This document shows positions 6,915 to 9,511 of a stretch of DNA of 9,511 bases, piece after piece. Below the pieces are notes generated by a model. The model searched no databases and was not told where the DNA came from. It was given only the letters and a program-made list of their open reading frames with translations. Numbering within the stretch: position 1 is the stretch's first letter; every line of letters starts with the position of its first letter. This DNA comes from Bacillota bacterium (lineage in GTDB: Bacteria > Bacillota > Bacilli > Alicyclobacillales > SLC66): the NCBI GenBank assembly GCA_021820825.1, contig JAKADD010000074.1:1-9511 (forward strand), written 5' to 3'. The position numbers and the translations under genes were made by a program.

Positions 6915-7202
6915 CTACTCAACGTCCTCTTCAGACTCGTCAGCTGCCGGTTCCGCCCGCGGGTCCGCGCCAATGCGATGGGCCACCGTCTCTGGTTGAA
7001 CAGCGCACAGGATCACGTGATCACTGTCACACACGATGACGGCTCTCGTACGCCTGCCGTATGTTGCGTCAATCAGTTTGCCGCTCTCCCTGGCATCCTG
7101 AATCAAACGCTTGATTGGCGCTGATTCCGGTCCCGTGATCGACACGATGCGATTGCTGGCTACCATGTTGCCGAATCCAATGTTGATGAGTTGGACAGTC
7201 AC
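6915..7202 (-). CDS. remA: RemA-like DNA-binding regulator (DUF370)
   Basis: The 95-residue product matches RemA (YlzA) almost throughout: [18 protein letters not shown] (5-22), [30 protein letters not shown] and [18 protein letters not shown]. In B. subtilis RemA activates biofilm matrix operons and osmoprotection genes and forms ring-shaped oligomers that bind repeated sites upstream of promoters. Arg18 and Pro29, the positions of known B. subtilis loss-of-function mutations as I recall them, are both retained here. The C-terminus is extended by an acidic tail ([12 protein letters not shown]), slightly longer than in B. subtilis. The start is GTG at 7202, with the purine run GAGGGGGAG a few bases upstream, and it gives the exact family N-terminus. 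Targets in this organism cannot be inferred. In spore formers and other Firmicutes the gene is kept in this yicC-remA position even where matrix genes differ. Confidence 0.93.
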   Translation of the reverse strand: MTVQLINIGFGNMVASNRIVSITGPESAPIKRLIQDARESGKLIDATYGRRTRAVIVCDSDHVILCAVQPETVAHRIGADPRAEPAADESEEDVE

Positions 7203-7252
7203 AGCTTCTCCCCCTCAGGCAGTCTGATCAGAACGCTTCGGCCCGCGCGGCT

Positions 7253-8140
7253 TCACTCTACGTTTTGCGCCTGCTCACGCAACTGTTCAATCGCGTGTTT
7301 TGCGGCGAGCACCCCGTCAGAAATCTCCAAATCCACCGCTTTCGCCCCGATCGTATTCGCTTCGCGATGCATCTCCTGCAAAAGAAAGTCCAGCCTGCGT
7401 CCAACAGCCCCCTCGGTTCCAGGGAGCAGGCTGCGAAACTGCTGCACATGGCTGTGCAACCTCTGCACTTCCTCCTCGATGGATGTCTTTTCGGCAAAAA
7501 TGGCTGTTTCAATAGCAATCCGGCCGGCGTCCACCTGGAACTCTCCCAGCACTTCCTGCAACCGTTCCTTCAGCCTGCTGCGAAAGAGTTGCGCGACTGC
7601 GGGCGCACGGGCGGCGATGTGCAAAAGACATTCATCCAAATCGCGCAGCCGAGCCTCCAGGTGAGTCACAAGATACTCTCCTTCTTTTCTGCGCATCTGC
7701 GTCAATTCCTGCAAGGCGAAGTTCACAGTGTCAATAAACAGTTCCTGCCCATCTTTTGGCCATCCCGGCGCCTCTGTTGCGACAAACAGACCCGGCAACG
7801 CCAGCAGTGCGCCAATGCTGGGCTGTTCAAAGTCCACCTGCGCGCTGGCGCTGACATCCCGCAGCAGATGAAGCGCCGCCGTCAGCAAACCCTGATTCAC
7901 GCTCACCATCGTTTCCGCCGCATCCGCAGCCGCGCCGACTGTCACAAAGATCTCAACGCGCCCGCGTCCGATCTGCGCAAGCACCATTTTGCGCACACGT
8001 TCCTCAAGTTCCATCCACTCGCGGGGCATGCGCAACACGACCTCCGCAAAGCGGTGGTTCACAGACCTCATCTCGACGACCAAGGCGCGCCCTCCAAGAC
8101 GCGCCTCTGCCCGGCCATATCCAGTCATGCTCGCTATCAG
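7253..8140 (-). CDS. yicC: YicC family endoribonuclease
   Basis: YicC/YloC proteins are metal-dependent endoribonucleases; E. coli YicC has been linked to small-RNA decay. Counting from the CTG, residues 5-12 read MTGYGRAE, followed by VVEMRSVNHRF, LRMPREW and GRGRVEIFV, all of the N-terminal YicC domain. The C-terminal domain ends with LDFLLQEMHREANT (250-263) and IEQLREQAQNVE. The start is doubtful. Homologues begin M-x-x-SMTGYGR (E. coli MIRSMT, B. subtilis MVVSMT), and the matching codon here is CTG at 8140-8138, six bases after GGAGGG. This gives 295 residues. The nearest ATGs are 8128, which would drop the first four residues and is 18 bases from the SD, and 8170, with no SD and ten extra residues. 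remA follows 50 bases downstream. The family call is firm; the start is an inference. Confidence 0.93.
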   Translation of the reverse strand: MIASMTGYGRAEARLGGRALVVEMRSVNHRFAEVVLRMPREWMELEERVRKMVLAQIGRGRVEIFVTVGAAADAAETMVSVNQGLLTAALHLLRDVSASAQVDFEQPSIGALLALPGLFVATEAPGWPKDGQELFIDTVNFALQELTQMRRKEGEYLVTHLEARLRDLDECLLHIAARAPAVAQLFRSRLKERLQEVLGEFQVDAGRIAIETAIFAEKTSIEEEVQRLHSHVQQFRSLLPGTEGAVGRRLDFLLQEMHREANTIGAKAVDLEISDGVLAAKHAIEQLREQAQNVE

Positions 8141-8146
8141 ACGAAT

Positions 8147-8152
8147 CCCTCC
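8147..8152 (-). promoter_or_regulatory. Probable Shine-Dalgarno site of yicC
   Basis: The minus strand reads CGCGGAGGGATTCGTCTGATA. GGAGGG is a good SD core, six bases before the CTG at 8140 and too far (18 bases) from the ATG at 8128. It would lie inside the gene if the ATG at 8170 were used. It is the main evidence for a non-ATG start. Confidence 0.55.
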
Positions 8153-8176
8153 GCGTATCCTCTCAATCATTGTAGC

Positions 8177-8214
8177 GCAGGGTTGACCACCGTGACAAGG
8201 GCGACCAACCCTGC
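8177..8214 (-). other. RNA hairpin in the leader of yicC
   Basis: On the minus-strand transcript, GCAGGGTTG pairs perfectly with CAACCCTGC. The stem continues inward through six further pairs (three G-U wobbles among them) to 15 bp with an 8-base loop. The wobbles are G-U only on the transcript strand, so this looks like an RNA structure rather than a DNA palindrome. It begins 19 bases after the Ca2+ ATPase stop and ends about 25 bases before the yicC SD. No U-run follows (GCTACAATG), so a classical intrinsic terminator is unlikely. It may act as a partial terminator, a 3' end stabiliser for the ATPase mRNA, or a leader structure for yicC. Confidence 0.6.
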
Positions 8215-8233
8215 AGGTCTCTTGCCAGTAGAC

Positions 8234-9511
8234 CTATTGAACACGCGCCAGCGCACGCCGGCGCCGGCTGCGACCTGTATCCTGGGCGAGACTCGGAACG
8301 ACTGCGGCTGCAACGACGATCAACCAGGCTGCCAAGGGCAGCGGACTGGTATGAAACACTCCGCGCAGAGAGGGCGTATAGATCACGATCAGCAAGAGCG
8401 ACAGAGAACTCGACACAGCCGCGACCAGCCAGCGGTTTTCAAATATCCGCCGCAAGAGTGGTTTGTGCTCCTGGGAGCGGCAGGCAAACACATGGATGAG
8501 TTGGGCAACGACGAGCGTGGCAAACGCCATCGTCTGCGCCGTCTGCAACCCGCTGTCAAGCAGCTCAAGAGCGCTGTAAAACACTGTGAGTGTCATGAGC
8601 CCGATCAAAAATCCCCTGACGAGTATCTGCCGGCTGAGCCCGCGCGCAAAGATTCCCTCCCGAACGCTGCGCGGCGGTCTCTGCATGCTCCCTTCCTCTG
8701 CGGGGTCGAGCCCGAGCGCAATCGCCGGAAGTCCATCTGTAACAAGGTTCACCCACAGAATCTGGATCGGCAAAAGCGGCAGCGGCAAGCCCGCGACCAT
8801 CGCCAGGAACATGGTGATCATCTCCCCGACATTGGACGTCAGCAGATAGCGGATGAACTTTCGAATGTTGTCGTAGATCGCCCTTCCCTCCTCGATCGCC
8901 GCCACAATCGTCGCAAAGTGATCGTCAGTCAGGATGATCGCTGACGCGTCCTTGGCGACATCCGTTCCCGATTTCCCCATGGCGATGCCAATGTCCGCCG
9001 CTTTGATGGCGGGCGCGTCATTCACTCCATCGCCTGTCATCGCAACGACGTGTCCATTTTTTTGCAGAGCCCGCACGATCCGCAGCTTATGCAGAGGCGA
9101 CACGCGCGCGAATACATATATGTCATCGACGCGATCTTCGAGCATCCGGTCAGTCAGCCGATCCAACTGCATTCCGGTCATCACATGCCCATGCGGAGGC
9201 AATATGGCGAGATCGCGCGCAATCGCCTCCGCAGTCAATTGATGGTCTCCGGTCACCATGACGGTGCGAATCCCCGCCCGTTTGCAGGTTTGAATCGATT
9301 CTCGCACGCCCTGGCGCGGTGGATCGATCATGCCGACCAGACCGACGAAAATCAGATCCCGTTCCGCCGCCTCTGCCGAACCTGGCGTCTGCCTGAGATC
9401 CCGACGCGCAAAACCAAGCGTCCTCATGGCTCGCGAAGCCATCCCGGCAACAGCTTGCAGCACGGTTTCCCGGCGCGCTGCGGTGAGCGGCAACAGTTCC
9501 CCGTCCAGTTG
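8234..9511 (-). CDS. P-type Ca2+-translocating ATPase, C-terminal part
   Basis: This is the last 425 residues of a P2-type ATPase that pumps Ca2+ out of the cytoplasm; the start, actuator domain and DKTGT phosphorylation site lie past the right edge. Visible are the end of the nucleotide domain (DGELLPLT at 3-10), MVTGDHQLTAEAIA (85-97), ARVSPLHK (135-142), and the hinge motif MTGDGVNDAPA (158-168) with its magnesium-binding aspartates. Six membrane helices M5-M10 follow from about residue 220. M5 TSNVGE keeps Asn227 and Glu230. M6 WVNLVTDGLPA keeps Asn255, Thr258 and Asp259, aligning with SERCA Asn768, Glu771, Asn796, Thr799 and Asp800. M8 has Gln337 where SERCA has Glu908. The protein ends in a basic tail (GRSRRRRALARVQ). 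It corresponds to B. subtilis yloB by position. A Mn2+ or mixed specificity cannot be excluded. Confidence 0.93.
   Translation of the reverse strand, partial: QLDGELLPLTAARRETVLQAVAGMASRAMRTLGFARRDLRQTPGSAEAAERDLIFVGLVGMIDPPRQGVRESIQTCKRAGIRTVMVTGDHQLTAEAIARDLAILPPHGHVMTGMQLDRLTDRMLEDRVDDIYVFARVSPLHKLRIVRALQKNGHVVAMTGDGVNDAPAIKAADIGIAMGKSGTDVAKDASAIILTDDHFATIVAAIEEGRAIYDNIRKFIRYLLTSNVGEMITMFLAMVAGLPLPLLPIQILWVNLVTDGLPAIALGLDPAEEGSMQRPPRSVREGIFARGLSRQILVRGFLIGLMTLTVFYSALELLDSGLQTAQTMAFATLVVAQLIHVFACRSQEHKPLLRRIFENRWLVAAVSSSLSLLLIVIYTPSLRGVFHTSPLPLAAWLIVVAAAVVPSLAQDTGRSRRRRALARVQ

Noticed and set aside
7265..8944. Very long plus-strand open frame (559 codons) across yicC and the Ca2+ ATPase
   Set aside because: It is antisense to two genes with clear family motifs and crosses their intergenic spacer. 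Its translation shows low-complexity Arg/Gln/His-rich sequence with no recognisable domain, as expected for a codon-bias shadow in GC-rich DNA.

Overview
This window is a nine-gene, single-strand (all minus) block of bacterial housekeeping genes; no gene lies on the plus strand. Read in transcription order, from high to low coordinates, it holds a P-type Ca2+ ATPase (3' part only), yicC, remA, rpoZ, coaBC, priA, def, fmt, rsmB and the first codons of rlmN. From memory, this is the yloB-yloC-ylzA-(gmk)-rpoZ-coaBC-priA-def-fmt-rsmB-rlmN order of Bacillus subtilis and its relatives. RemA points the same way. The organism is therefore most likely a Firmicute of the Bacilli, with a rather GC-rich genome by eye. 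I cannot name the genus.

Layout: 8234-9511 is the C-terminal half of the Ca2+ pump. A 93-base leader with a 15-bp RNA hairpin separates it from yicC (7253-8140). remA (6915-7202) and rpoZ (6628-6837) follow, with short gaps. coaBC and priA (6573 down to 3110) overlap in an ATGA. After priA comes the only sizeable spacer (192 bases, 2918-3109), which contains a long near-perfect inverted repeat and a second small palindrome. def, fmt and rsmB (2917 down to 156) overlap end to end. rlmN starts at 107 and runs off the left edge.

The genes mostly serve gene expression: omega subunit of RNA polymerase, replication restart helicase, the formyl-Met cycle (Fmt adds the formyl group, Def removes it), and 16S and 23S rRNA/tRNA methylation. 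CoaBC supplies coenzyme A, RemA is a DNA-binding regulator and YicC an RNase. Close packing, overlaps and missing Shine-Dalgarno sites at priA and rsmB indicate operon transcription with translational coupling. I found no convincing promoter, riboswitch, tRNA, CRISPR array or intact mobile element.

I do not see a new biological system here. The points worth a second look are the absence of gmk between remA and rpoZ, the 75-bp palindromic element between priA and def, the hairpin leader and apparent CTG start of yicC, and the uncertain fmt start.
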